A stretch of DNA of 64,000 nucleotides, taken from contig OZ022258.1 in NCBI GenBank assembly GCA_963978905.1, positions 32,735,282 to 32,799,281 of the forward strand, read 5' to 3'. The notes beneath the pieces were generated by a model. That model worked only from the letters and a program-made list of their open reading frames with translations. It was not told the DNA's origin and made no database searches. How positions within the stretch are numbered: position 1 is the stretch's first letter; each line of letters begins with the position of its first letter. This stretch comes from Trichostrongylus colubriformis. Taxonomy: Eukaryota > Nematoda > Chromadorea > Rhabditida > Trichostrongylidae. A program made the position numbers and the translations under genes. This document shows positions 1 through 12,128 of the stretch, in pieces.

Positions 1-3000
1 ATTGGGCCAATAGCCTTGGTAGCAGAAGAAGTTGTCTAGTGCATGAAGTTCCCAGAAGGTACTTGTGATTTCTTACAATTTTTCATATAACGAGTCTTCA
101 TATGTTGCTCAGATACGGAGAGAATTTGTTCTACTTTGGCGCGAAGAAATTCCCAAGTGCTCACGTGATGGCACAGTTGATTACTCAGAGTTTCTATATG
201 GAAGGAGTGGGATACGACTACAACAGGTATGACTATTCGACTGCACTCTACTCTTGGGCTTTCTTGTCCTAAAGTACTAGCTTAGTACTTGAAATAGACG
301 TATGCATATCATTAGGTCAAGATTTCGCATTGCGGCGTCGCACTTGCGGTGTCTACAGCGCAATATGCCGCAACCGGTTGCGATCCCACTCAGAACGCAG
401 TGCGCTGGTACTTCGGGAGTTTTCTGGAAAGACAGTACCCAGGTACTTTAAAAGAGTAGAATATGGTGCTATCGCAGTGTGAAGAGCATCTTTTAAAAAA
501 TGCACACTCAAGCATCTTTGAGGAGTCAATCTGCACACTCAAGCGTATACTTTTGCCCGAGCCTTAGTGAATGATGGAGGGATTGCTTCCCATTTCTAGG
601 CACAGGTAAACTAGGGTTCGTAGGGAGAATGCCCCTCATTGCGACAGCACCTAGAATTAATAGAAATACTTCAAACACACAACACTACAAACACTTCAAA
701 GAAACAATTTGAACAATAACAAGTACTAAAATATTTTGGACAAAATGGAAACAGACTCTCGTACATAAAAAGGCATAATGGTAACATAAAAAGTAAAAGT
801 AATACTAACGATGACATAATAACGATGACAATCAGAAAATAATTCATTTGGGCGTGAAACTTTTGAGCATATGTACGTAATCACATGGGGAAAAACCCGT
901 TCGTCGCGTGCGTCCGCGCGAAATCTCGACCAAACGATGTACACCCGATATACATCCACTTAGCACAATGCTCGAAGGTATGGGCTTCCATCCAGTGGCG
1001 AAAATTCTTTGATACTCGCTGTCTGGCAACTAAGCAAACAGCCAGACAAAATCCTAGGTATCTTTTATTTGCCTTAGTCCCATAGCTTACATATAAACTT
1101 TGCCAGCCAGAAATATTAGAACGAGAGCGTGGTGGAGAAGGAGTCGTTCGGCGTTGCGAATTCACCAATGGCGATGAGTGTGTAGCACTTTTACAATAGC
1201 TGCGGAGTGGAATCAAATCAGGGAAACGCACAGCGCGATGGGACCGGCTCATGCACCATACCTCTCGCCAGTTGCAGGCGAAAGCTGCGCGGACGATTAC
1301 CAAGCGTGAAAAGTCAGTACTTGTACTGGTTAAGGGCGTTAGTTAGGAGTTTGGTGAAGCAGTGCAGAAGAAAGCAGCAAAGCAGGCAATGTAATTTATC
1401 ATGTAGTGCTTCTTGCTAGACAATCGCCGTGACCGCTCTACAGATCCATGCAACAATTGGAAAACTGAAAATGGGTTTCTGAACAGAATCGATAACATCC
1501 GAGTGGTTCCTCAAACCAGTCGAATATGTTACAAAAAAAGGAGCAGGTGAAGTGTGTGTTTTGAACTGCCCAACCACGTTCAGCCGTTTAAACATGAAGG
1601 GAGAAGCGTGATATCCGCGAAACTGTCACAGTGCCAAAACGCGAAAAAAGGTCATTTGCGGGAAGACTAGAGCAACAGTTGCAAGATCAAGAAAAAACAT
1701 TTTGAAGAGAGGGGAACTTTGAAATGCAGATAAAGTGGTATGCGTGATACAACGTGATACTCTAGCGAGAGAGGTTCAGCATAGCGTGAAGTGATCTTCC
1801 GTTACCATTTTCCATTTTGCATCTAATAGGATGCTTGAAGAGATCGTCCACGGAAATTTTTTTTCATTTAGGCCGCATGCAAAGTTTTACGCAGGAAAAT
1901 GTGAATACGGCTAAGATACAGCATCACAAAGTCTCGGGCGGGCGGGCGGAGCCTTAAAGCAAGTGCCCACCCCGTCGTTCGCCGCGGTCGGAGACACATT
2001 GTAGGAACACAGAATTACGTAAACCCCAACGCGGCACACGACGGGGCGGCTTTTGATCGGAGGCCCCGCCCACTTGGCCGAGAATGTAGGGAACTGTATC
2101 TTGGCCGAATTCTCACTTTTTCGCGGGAAATTTGCATGTGCCCTTTATTAGGCAAATACAACATGAATATATGGGTAACAAAGATGCTCGTTTTTCCGTG
2201 GACGATCCCTTCAATCATGAAACTCAAATGCCGTTTTCATTTGAATGGGCTCAGGAGTTCAAAAAATTGGGCAAAAAGATCCCCTTACTTAGTTGTTCAA
2301 AGAACATCGAAGCTTTACGTGTCTCTATTTGTTCTTTTTGATATTCAAAGGTGCCATGATGGACAAATTGGTGGACGGTGGAATATGAAAGCAGAAGTGT
2401 TGAGTACCGCAAGAGAAAAATACGAGATAAAACAATGGTCGGGACTCTGAGAACTGATGACATCCTATCCATCCTCTCCCTTCTTCTCCGTTCCCTGTTT
2501 CGGTTCTGGTGGCGGACGAGCTCCCCGCCAGAGTCTTTCGAATGAGTGGTTTATTTTCCCAATGCCAAGTCATCATGTGTGAAGCGTACTAACGGGAACC
2601 AATAAATTAGCAGTTTGATGGGGTTAGGAAGAAGAGAAATTTCGCACGCATGGGCTATATTTAGTCGTTTGAACATGAAAGTCAAAAATTGGAGATCCAC
2701 GGACGGTAAAGTACATACATAGCAAGGAAGAAATGAAGAAATAGAACCTAAACAGTTGGAAAGAATCAGAGAAGTGAGAAAAGCCAACGTTCGTTAGGTC
2801 CTACCACATAAAAATGTGACCACCCTGCGGATACACACGTTTCAATAGAGTGGTCTCAAGTCGTTGCTCTAATCCCCCAACGCTGGCTGACCACGGCCGC
2901 ACCGCGGCATGGTGTGTCGAGGCCAAGTGCGCCAACATAGGGCCATATTGAGCTGCGTTCATACTTTGCGCACCGACGCCGTGGCCGACATCGGCGTCAA

Positions 3001-3636
3001 ATTGACATGGAGTAAGTAGTATGAAGTGTGAACACGGCTTTAAAGAGCTGCAGCGCGGTTTTCAACGCGGGTTGCGTCTTACATCTTTAAATCCAGAGCT
3101 AATGTGAACATATCTCCCAACCTAAATATCCAACATATTCCTTGTAATGTCTTTAGCCAGTAGCACTTCTAAACTTTTGCTTCTGAAGGTAAAACACTGC
3201 TCGCAAATGGCCTCCTTACGTTATCGAAAAAGTCCTCCATTGCGGTGAATTGGAAAAGGAAAGGTGGGCCACTGTGTAATGCAAGGTAGAAATCAGTGAC
3301 TACCATGACTAGAAAAAGAAGGACGCGTCTGAGATGATACGAGAGCTGGCCGTAGCTCTTCAGTGTTGTCGCGAAAAATCCAATGAATTGATTATACCCA
3401 TTTTCAGATTCCCAACGTCCTACTTCAAAACCGGCCATTTCACACAGTTAATATGGAAAGGTTCTAGGAATATGGGAGTCGGTGTGTCCATCGTATATCA
3501 TAATGGTTCAAGGAAGCTTCCTTGTCAACCTGGTGTACCTCTCTACATGATCTATGTAGTAGTCAAGTATGATCCACCTGGTAATTTTCTGTCATATGAA
3601 TCGTACATGAATAATGTAAAGGCACCTAAATATTGA
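1..3636 (+). CDS. GAPR-1-like CAP (SCP/TAPS) domain protein, C-terminal part
   Basis: Three exons join in phase: 1-58 (cut by the window edge), 113-226 and 3408-3636, giving the last 132 residues and a TGA stop. The product has the CAP core: a VHEVP segment, GENLFYFG, FYMEG followed by GYDYN, and GHFTQLIWK then MGVG. The two His and two Glu that form the CAP tetrad in GAPR-1 (His; Glu of GEN; Glu of the YxxE segment; His of GHFT) all appear present. The C-terminus (KYDPPGN and on to KAPKY) resembles the GAPR-1 tail more than the Cys-rich tail of secreted hookworm ASPs, and no hinge cysteines are seen, so I infer an intracellular or membrane-associated GAPR-1 type rather than a secreted ASP. 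The N-terminus lies outside the window. Intron 1 is 54 bp; intron 2 is 3181 bp and filled with repeats. Confidence 0.85.
1835..2214. repeat. Foldback MITE, family A, diverged copy
   Basis: The ends are inverted copies: TTGAAGAGATCGTCCACGG on the left and CCGTGGACGATCCCTTCAA on the right. Inner arms also pair imperfectly (GCAAAG..., AATGTGAATACGG..., GGGCGGGG cores). Its sequence is clearly related to the better preserved copy at 28763-29196. No coding capacity is seen. Confidence 0.75.
2951..3040. repeat. Short remnant of a PIF-like foldback (family D)
   Basis: The left end reads AGCTGCGTTCATACTTTGCG; the right end, reversed, reads AGCCGTGTTCACACTT. This is the terminal repeat also found at 43347, 44789, 49306 and 49629. 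It is only about 90 bp and too short to hold a gene. Confidence 0.55.
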
Positions 3637-3784
3637 AAAGATTTTCTACTGTCCTATCTTACAAACGAATATAACTTCTGGTCCGCTTGTACTACTTTCA
3701 CATTTTCACAACCACCTTCATAGGTAGACTTGCACACACTATGCCTTAACCCTATTTTATTTACGTTAGACGAGGTACTGATTG

Positions 3785-3790
3785 AATAAA
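3785..3790 (+). terminator. Poly(A) signal AATAAA of the CAP gene
   Basis: The first canonical AATAAA downstream of the CAP stop codon at 3636. It lies about 150 bp into the 3' UTR and 47 bp before the family B foldback. Confidence 0.55.
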
Positions 3791-3836
3791 TGATCTCTGA
3801 TTCCGTTTTGTCTTGTTTGATTTTCTAGCCACCGTC

Positions 3837-4360
3837 TTAAAGGCACATTCCAGGGTTACCTGAATGGGTTAAAGCGCTAAATTACGGAATCTGAGATGCT
3901 GAGGAATACGCAAACAAAGAAAAGTTCGAAAAAAGTCCTCGAAAAGGGCAAAAATAAGACCTCCTCTCATCTGACCTTAAACGAGATTTCCGCGTGAAAA
4001 CGAGCCTTTGAGTCAGTTCCCGCTGGCTGGTATCAGAAGGAACTCTAGGATATCACCTGTTCCCTCATGTCAATGTCTCCTTTATCATTGGCATCTCTTC
4101 CTTATCTTATATTATCACACAAATCGTAGGCCTCAGTTGCCACGTTGTTGCCATCATTGCCACCGTCATTGCCAGCAATCACGTCTGAAATGGGAGCGCC
4201 CGAGCTCTAGGGTGCGGCCGAGCTGGCTTCGAGAGCTCCGCACGCTGCGATGACTCATCATGGCGCTTCGATATGTGCACAGCCTCCCTGTCCGTTTGGA
4301 GAACTATTAGGTCATGTGAAAGGGCTGCAATGTTTCCCTAATCCTAGAACGTGCCTTTAA
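3837..4360. repeat. TTAA-ended foldback MITE, family B, copy 1
   Basis: It begins TTAAAGGCACATTCCAGG and ends with the inverted, slightly diverged complement, finishing GTGCCTTTAA. The TTAA at both ends could be a 4-bp target duplication, as with TTAA-specific DNA transposons, or part of the terminal repeat. The interior is not coding. A related copy with identical terminal bases is at 11653-12128. Confidence 0.7.
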
Positions 4361-4641
4361 CTGAAACATTGAACGCAATCACCTATACTTGTATCTGTGC
4401 ACTTAATAATACGCGAAAGCTTGGGAGGAATGACAGCAGTAATAGAGTATGAAGCAGAAGCTAGGTGCTTATCTCGAATCTGATTCAGACACGCGCGAAA
4501 CGTGTCTTTTTTTCTGCTTTCCTTTGTGGCCTTTCCGTTGATTTAACAGTGGTATACATATATTAAGTCTTTTGAAATTTCCCCTCTGCTCTCGGCTTAG
4601 CCTCAGGCAGAGTCTGTCGGTAAACTTTATCCGCGTGAACT

Positions 4642-4688
4642 GGGAGGACGGGGGCGGAGTGGGCGGGGGGGGGGGGGGCGGGGGTGGG
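4642..4688 (+). repeat. G-rich tract
   Basis: About 47 bases are almost all G in runs of three or more, including an uninterrupted run of 14 G. It could form a G-quadruplex. No gene context explains it. Confidence 0.6.
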
Positions 4689-4910
4689 AATTGCGTGAAC
4701 TGGGGGAAAATGCAGGCCAGATGAGTTCATGCGCACACCTTGGGTTAAACAGAAGCAGGTTAGCCGACTTACCTAATTAGGGCAGTAGATTCCTAGACAA
4801 GTACCGAGGATGCATGGCTTTCGGGGCCGACACCGCTAGCCATCACGGCGGTACCCCGCCTCGTACCTGCTCTTATCACGCCTTTTACTAAGCTCACCAA
4901 TAAAGGTGCT

Positions 4911-5300
4911 CACAAGGGAAGGATACCAGGTCCAAGTGGCAATTTGCAATGAGACTCATATCTATTGACCCGCTCTGGACGTTGATTCAAACCCTGTATT
5001 CAATAGCTGCCAAACCATTCTCTGAGTGGAATTATTGAGGTTTTTTTTTTTTTTGAAGAGATAGTAATATTACGAGGTACATTCGAAAGCCCATAGCGCG
5101 CTAGCCAGATGTTTTCGCATGAAATCCGTGTGACTTTCGTGTTCAGGGATTCAAATTACCCCATGGGACGGGTTTTTGGCCAGTTCAGAATTTAACCAGA
5201 TTTCAGAAAATTCATGGGCTATTGGCTGGCAACTCATTCAACAAAGGAGAAGCCGCTGACCCTTGCTGAGCAAATGCTCTTATTTGGCGCTTGTTACGTA
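4911..5300. repeat. Half copy of foldback family C
   Basis: From CACAAGGGAAGGATACC to about 5300 the sequence matches one arm and the inner region of the large foldback at 13985-15018, including the ATTCTCTGAG segment, a poly-T run and a TTCGTGTTCAGGGA segment. The opposite arm is absent here, so this is a truncated copy. Confidence 0.65.
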
Positions 5301-7699
5301 TAATTGGTGTCATGTACATTTGTAGTAGATATGTTTAAGTGGTTTTTGTCATGGGTAATGGCTTTTTATAGAGAATTTCACTAAGATTATTCCCGGCCCA
5401 TTGGCGAGCCCCTAAGTTCCCGAAATTACAGCTGCACAGAGGGGTTATTCAACCTCTGAGCACGATTATCACAATCGTTTTGCGCAACAGCGTCTATTTT
5501 GTGCGCCATGAGAGTCTGCCATGAGGATTCTCCAGTTGAGCTCCAAATTTCCAGTTCATCCTATTTATTCTGTTATCCTAGGGTGTCCCGAATACTGCTT
5601 AATCAGGGTACAGAGCGTCACATAGGAAAGTTTAATTACCTATGTAGCAGCACTCCAATTGTGTATGCATGGGTTTTTTCAAATCGCAGTATGGGAACTT
5701 ATGGATGGCACTTACTTAGTACCTATCCAGTCAACGGAGGTAGAAAGGGTGGAAACAGTCGACCGAACTGTCTATACACATATCTGAGAGTTGTGGAGTA
5801 GCGACGTTTTAAAAGGAAAGTCGTGTGTGTATCACAAGTCACATGCATCCCTAACGCTATCCAATCCGACTTCAGACATGCGTTTCGTCGCTAACACGGT
5901 GACTGTTTTTCAATCAGATATCCTCGGATGTAGAGGAAAATGGTCGCATTGGAACGGCTGCCCTTCCCTTGATGTAAGGTGCGAATTCGACTCACTATTT
6001 CCGTACCTCTCTTACTCATCACATCAGACAAGAACGAGCATGGAAATCACAGTCTCTCTCACCACAAGCTAACATAATATGCGCAAGAATTATGTCAGAG
6101 AGTGGTCTAGAGACCTATAATGATCGAGTCACATTAGACCTCATCTCGACCAATGTCACAAGTTCTCAAAGGAGTCAAAGAATGCTTGGAAGACATTGTT
6201 GAAACCAAGAAGTGAAAACCCATCCGGTGCTATCGCTCATAGTTATAATTAATTAAAGAAAAGGGAGAGCGACAAATTGATCAACACAAGGACCAACAAT
6301 GAAAAAAAGCATGCAGCAAGGCTCACACGAACTTTGACTATGAGAAGGATTCTGCCACTGGCTTTGTGCAACGCACCACACTAGGTAACACACTTCGATT
6401 GCAGACAAGAAATTCGTCATTTCAAAAAAAACACGAAAATCGCGTCTTGACCATCATGGAGAACACTAACTTCTCCGGCACTGTGGAAGAAAATGGAACT
6501 TGCATGCTAGTTGTGAAACTACATAAAACGCCGCTGAAGCGGCGAGCCTAGCGTAAACCGAAGGGAGAAGAGCTACTTGCCAACAACCCCAGCAGCACAT
6601 AAATCCGCGATTTGGAACTCCAATCGCGATAACAACGGTCGATCCACCTCTACTTCACCGCTGCCTCACAGCCAGGGTCAATCCTACGTCGAGGAATCCT
6701 CGACAGAGGGTCGTATTTAGGGGGGAAGGGTCGTGATCGTTGAGATCGGGTGAAAAACGAATTTTCTCAGGCCGAGGGTCCAAAGTGTAAAAGAGAGATG
6801 TGGTAGAAATGACTAACTGGGTCAATCCAGAACTGACATTCAATTTATTATTCACTTAAGAACTCGGAGGAACAGAAAGCGGCACCCCCCAAGCAGGAAA
6901 CAGGGTGAGCCACAAATTTTAATTGCTAAGGACGATATTGTAGAGAGGAGAGCGCATGGACAACGCAAAAGATAAGCAGAGTCAAAGGGCACGCTGTTCC
7001 CTTGGTCCTCTTGGTTGTGGACTGTGTCAAGCTTCTGTAACCAAACGTGCATAAGCTGTGCAGGGTTGTGTACCGTTACGTCTAAAGATCATGCGGCCAC
7101 CCGCGGCAAGCGGAGCGGCGAGTGGGAGATGTTTGCAGTTTTATCTGGAAATAGCAACAACGACAACATAGTGGAACCTCCGAAGCTTCCATCATGCAGT
7201 CTTTGAATATCCTTCACGGTACCAGCCCAATGCATCCTGAGCAGAATTCTAACCGAGTGCGGCATGTCGTACTGATGGTGCAGCGAGTGCGACGCCGCAA
7301 CGCAATTTTTGGCGTAACGGTACACAGCCCTTATGCAGTGGTGCGAGGTCGATACCTGATGCCTTGTTCACACAATTCCAAGAGGACGGCAGGATGTCAT
7401 CCTCTAAATGATGGAAACCTCATGCATGGTGCGATCTACAACGAAGCCGGCCAACGCCAATAGCCCTTCCGTCCGTCAGCTGGCTCCGAAATCACGTAAA
7501 GAGTCACCCCCCTCCCCGAAAATTACCGATCAACCGTGGGTAGTGGTATCTATCCACGGGTACCAGAGTGTATGAGTACACATGAAACTGTGGTATCAAT
7601 AGGGAAAGTTAGCCGGTATGGGTTTCTCTTATATATTAATACGATTATAAGAACGCAAACTTTTGCTAGCAAGCCGCTATCATTCGACTGCCTGTCTTT
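5301..7699. other. Intergenic stretch without a recognisable gene
   Basis: Several open frames of 60-100 codons occur, but none resembles a known family and none has convincing splice context. The only structure I can support is the foldback at 7048-7337. Confidence 0.6.
7048..7337. repeat. Foldback repeat with GTGTACCGTTACG arms
   Basis: TGCATAAG ... GTGTACCGTTACG at 7048-7080 is matched by its inverted complement CGTAACGGTACACAG ... CTTATGCA at about 7313-7337. The DNA just downstream (near 7420, CTCATGCATGG) resembles 12340, suggesting a dispersed family. Confidence 0.55.
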
Positions 7700-10600
7700 G
7701 CAGTGAGCGGACGGTTTGGCGGTAACGGCTCAGATCAATCTGCCCGTATTCGCGCTGTGCTTGCCGTATCTCATTCTGCCTATTACTTTCTCTGGTATTT
7801 TCCTGTCGACGTTTGGATATGTTGGATACTGCTTGTACCCTTGTGGCGGGGTCACTTTCCGCTATCCCACTGTTACAAAGCCACCTTATCAGGTTGTTTT
7901 TTCTTGCTGATCGATATCCCGTGCACCATAGTTTTGTAAAGGCTGTGATCTTTGTGGCAAAGATCAATTTCATCTTCGTACGCGTACCATCGACGGTGCA
8001 TTGGACTATTTTCTAGCCTCCCTATTCTCAAATGGAAACTCCGCGTTCGTCCTTGCCTATTCAGGGTGTCAAAAGGAATCGTATTGAATCTCCGGCCTCT
8101 GATGGGAGCGCTCTTCGTTCTGCTGTTGACCTGCTTGTCAATGATGATCAGCTCCCCGCGCGTCTTAAAACAGTTCTGGGACACCTACTGGAGAAAGTAA
8201 CCTTTGTTGATCGTTTGCTTGAGGAAAATAGGGGACTTGAGGAACGCTTAGCTCCGACATAGCGGAAAAAAATTGATTAATGAAAGAAATTCAGGTGCTT
8301 AAACAATCTCTTGCTAATTGTAATCACAAATTCTCATTCTCCTAGGCACGATATTGATTAGAAAATCCTCGTCTTTCCATTGCCGTGAAGAAAAAGAACG
8401 TTTACGTTCAGTTGTTGTATCTGGTATTGAAGAAAGCAAGGATGCTTGCTCTCTCTCTCAAACTTCTCATGATCTCGAATGTGTTGAGGAGTTGTTCGGT
8501 TCTCTGTCGATTGACTGTTTGCCCATTACGTTTTATAGGCTTGGTAAGTCAAACGATCGTTATCCTCGGCTCATTAAGGTTGTTCTCTCAAACACATTTC
8601 AAACGCGTGCTTCTTGCGCGGGCCCCAAGGTTGAAAGCCTTTAAGATCCCAGGAGTTTTTATGCGTCCATCGCTCCCGAAGACTGAGAGGGATCGCCCAG
8701 GGCTTTACGCATGAAGGACAGAAATCCTTTTGGTAATTTACCCTTAAGTTCAGCCGTTATTGATGTAGAAACTGTGTCTCCTATGAATGTTACCGCGTCT
8801 TAAGTGCCGGAAAACAACTAGCTCCTCCTCGGTGCATTCTTTCTTGTCTGGTTACAAATATTCGTTCCCTTCAAAAAAATGCTTCATCTTTAGCGTACTC
8901 TCTTTCTAAGTTTGGCTGTGAAATAGTTGCTATTTCGGAAACGTGGCTTAAACCCAGGGTGACACTTTAATCTCTCTTGGGCGAGCTCTGCGCAAGCTAT
9001 ATTGCTATGCGATGCGACCGAAGTAGGAGGAAAGGTGGTGGTGTCGTTTCACTTCTCAAACAAGCTTTATTTCCTACTCTATTTTTCACGGGAGTGTGAG
9101 CGATGGTTACGAGATCGTCGCAGCTGATTTTTTCGCTTTGAATTCTTCTTATCGGGTAATTTTAGTATACAGAACTCCTGAGTGTACTGCCGAAAAAAAG
9201 GAGCAAATGACTAAGTGTATTAGTGATCTTTCTGCATCTCACTCCGGCTCTCTCCTAGTGGGAGATTTTGCGGCCTTGTCTTGCATTCTGCGCACTCTCG
9301 CTCATTTCTAAATATGCTTGCGAGCCACAAATATCACCAATTCGTTGAATTTACTATTCGAAAAGATAGCCTTTTAGATTTAGTGCTTTGTAATAATGTT
9401 CTCTATTCGTGACCTTTCCATTAAAGCCCCACTGGGCAGTAGCGATCATGCTGCTATTATTATGTTCACCTTGGACGATTTTTTTGCGAGAAATCAGTTC
9501 GTGTTCAAAAGGCACTTCAACAACGTTAACACTCAGATGTAGACTTTTACTTGTCCAATCTAGGCTGGATAGGATCCTTTGGGTCATGTAAAGATACTGA
9601 TGAAATGTATGAGCTGTTTATTTTTGTACTGAAGCATTGCATACACATGTTCGTACCTTCCAAGAGGGTCTGCTTATCTGCGCACAATTTGCCTCCCTAT
9701 CTTCATTCCCTTTTTGAAAAGAAAACAAGTGCTTATAGGAGGGCTATGGTGAGTAGGGAAGAGCATGACTGGGTAAAGTACAAACAATTGTCAACAAGAT
9801 TTGCAAAAAGGCTCTTCAAGTTCAACTGTGCGGTAGAGAAAAAAATTGTGAAGTCGCGTAATAAGTCTCTCTTGTTCAATTACATCAAAGCCAGATTAAG
9901 GAAAGAAAGAATATTTCTACACTCAGGAAGGATGACGGCTCATTTGCTATCACCGACCTGGATGAGGCAGAGTTTTGCTAGTGAGTTTTTGAGAGTCTTC
10001 GAGAGGGATGACACACTTAACGTGGCGCTATAAATTCTGCCATTTTCTGGGAAAATGATGAATTCTGTGGTCTTCAGAAAGTAAGACATTTTAAACTACC
10101 TTCTCAAATGGCCCTCAAGTGTTTCTTACACTCCGGACGAAATTCCCTTCGTTCTCATAAAAAAATGTTGCGCCCTTCATTGTTAGTCCTCTTGAGTTTC
10201 TGTTTAATAGGAGTCTTCTCCATGCCGAGGTTCCTCTCAAATGGAAACACTCCTTAATTACCCCTGTTCCCAAAAAGGCACCGCACAATGAGCCCGCTAA
10301 TTACAGACCTATAAGTATAACTTTTGTTTTCTGTAGATTATTCGAAAAGTTCATTAAGGACTCTGTTGTTCAATACTCAGAAAAAAAATTGCATTTTGCC
10401 CGAATCAACACGGTTTCAGAAAAGGAAGATCAACAGTTTCGCAGATGCTTTTGTTTCTTGATGATTGGACTGCCGCACTAGATGAAAAAACATGTGTGGA
10501 CGTCATTTATTTTGATTTCTCCGAAGCATTTGATAAAGTTAGTCACTTGAAATTGTTATTTAAGATGAAGCAATTAGGGATTCACACTAAGATAACTGAT

Positions 10601-11652
10601 TGGCCCAAGGAATTTCTGTCGAATCGCACCTTTCAAGTCCGTGTTAACAAATCTTTTTCGTCTGTCAAGCTATCTTCAAGTGTTGTTCCTCGAGGAGTGT
10701 TGTCTCCTACACTGTTTAGTATTTATACGTGCGAGCTCCCGTCGTTAGTGGAGAGTCATGGAGTACATGTCAAATGTTTGCCGATGACATAAAAATTTAT
10801 AAGGCAATTACGTCGCCGGTTGATTCTCGGCTACTTCAAAAGGCTGTGAACATTGTGTATGACTGGTCCACTAATTGAGGTCTTCCTATTAGTCTGGAGA
10901 AAACCAAAGTGCTACACTTAGGCAGAAATAATGTAAAAACAGGTGTTATATAAATGATATACCCATTGAGAGGCTGCTGAAGTAAAAGACCTCGGGTTCA
11001 CCTTCAACAGTAGCCTCAGCTTTGACTCTCATTGTGCCAAAACGGTAGCTAAAGCCGAGCAACGACTTTTCCTCTTGCTCAGGTCGCTCAAGAGCAAGGA
11101 CCCTTTTATGCTGATTAAGGCCTACAAGATATATTTTCGATCACTCATGGAGTATGGAACTTGCATATTCTTCCCTCACAAAAAGAAAATGAGCTTGCTA
11201 ATTGAACGAGTGCAGAATAGCTTCACCAGAAAAATCTTTCTAAGAACCCTCGGATTCAGTTATAGTAGTGTACCACATTCAGTGGTCAGGAACAAAATGC
11301 ATAATCTAGATTCTCTTTACAAACGTAGGGTGATCAACGATCTAATAACTGTTTTCAAAATTATCCACGAAACAATGTCCTATACCTCTTCTAAGTTGTT
11401 CACCTTCTTCACTTCTTCTACAAGAGGGGAGCACAACAAGCTTCGTTTGAAAGTTGCCAGGTCTGCTCTTCGTAGTAACTTTTTCACCCACCGTGCGGGT
11501 TCGGAGTACGCCAAGATGAGCAAAAAAGTTCCCATCTCTTATCAACTCCCAGCCTTCAGACGAGAAGTATCTGGCTATCTGAAGGACGTGAGCTAGTTGT
11601 TCCCACCATTATCAATCTGCTTATGTTTTATGGCTGATACCAGTGTTGCTCC
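7700..11652 (+). mobile_element. Decayed CR1-like non-LTR retrotransposon
   Basis: ORF1 remnants at 8032-8262 (coiled-coil-like, LLEKVTFVDRLLEENRGLEE) and 8354-8650 (RSVVVSGIEES ... DCLPITFYRLGK) match the nucleic-acid-binding ORF1 of nematode CR1 elements. ORF2 follows with an endonuclease start (NIRSLQ ... AISETWLKP near 8850-8960), a reverse transcriptase with ANYRPISITF (about 10290), YFDFSEAFDKV (about 10508-10540), VPRGVLSPTLF and FADDIKIY (about 10780), and the C-terminal domain to a stop at 11596. It carries many frameshifts and stops (for example at 10390, 10790 and 10878) and cannot be active. The 5' boundary is uncertain. The 3' end abuts the foldback at 11653. Confidence 0.8.
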
Positions 11653-12128
11653 TTAAAGGCACAGTTCACGATAATTTTCGTGCGTCGTCGCACTCCATGA
11701 AGGCTCTGGAGGTGCTGAAGAACACATAAGTGAAGAAAGAGCCGAATAATCTTTTCAAAAACCATGAAAATTAGGTGCCCCTGACCTTTGGCTTCGACGA
11801 GCCTTCAGACCAAAGGCAAACATTTCGACAAGTTTTTGCGTGATAATATCATCCGATAAGATTGCTGTTCCTATGGAAATTTCCCCTATCTTTTCTTATC
11901 GCAGTCGATATCATATCTCTTATACACGTATATGCCACCGCTTCCCTGCTGGCAAATCGTAAGATGGGTGAGGGTAATCTTGAGACGGTGGCCGCCATCT
12001 CATTTACGGGTTCTTCACGCGTTCAGCACTCACCCTCGCGCCGTGGTGATGGCACACATATTGCACTTGCGGCTACCTACTCGGGGATGTAATCAAGATA
12101 ATCATATTATCGTGAACTGTGCCTTTAA
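11653..12128. repeat. TTAA-ended foldback MITE, family B, copy 2
   Basis: The first 23 bases, beginning TTAAAGGCACAGTTCACG, recur as an exact inverted complement at the right end, finishing GTGCCTTTAA. It is 476 bp and non-coding, and sits immediately after the CR1-like element. Confidence 0.75.

Larger units (their letters stand above)
227..3407 (+). other. Large repeat-bearing intron of the CAP gene
   Basis: The donor is GTATGA after CAACAG and the acceptor is TTTTCAG before ATTCCC. The intron holds two foldback elements listed separately (1835-2214 and about 2951-3040). At about 2360-2420 there is a segment similar to 33925-33990, in the ADH gene, indicating another dispersed repeat. I recognise no coding exon in it; the short open frames lack family resemblance. 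Confidence 0.7.

Noticed and set aside
1..3636. Secreted hookworm ASP (activation-associated protein)
   Set aside because: The visible C-terminus lacks the Cys-rich tail of secreted ASPs and matches the GAPR-1 type instead; the N-terminus, where a signal peptide would be, is not in the window.
5821..6640. A possible RTE fragment upstream of the CR1-like element
   Set aside because: A few residues resemble the RTE linker region, but no motif can be aligned with confidence.
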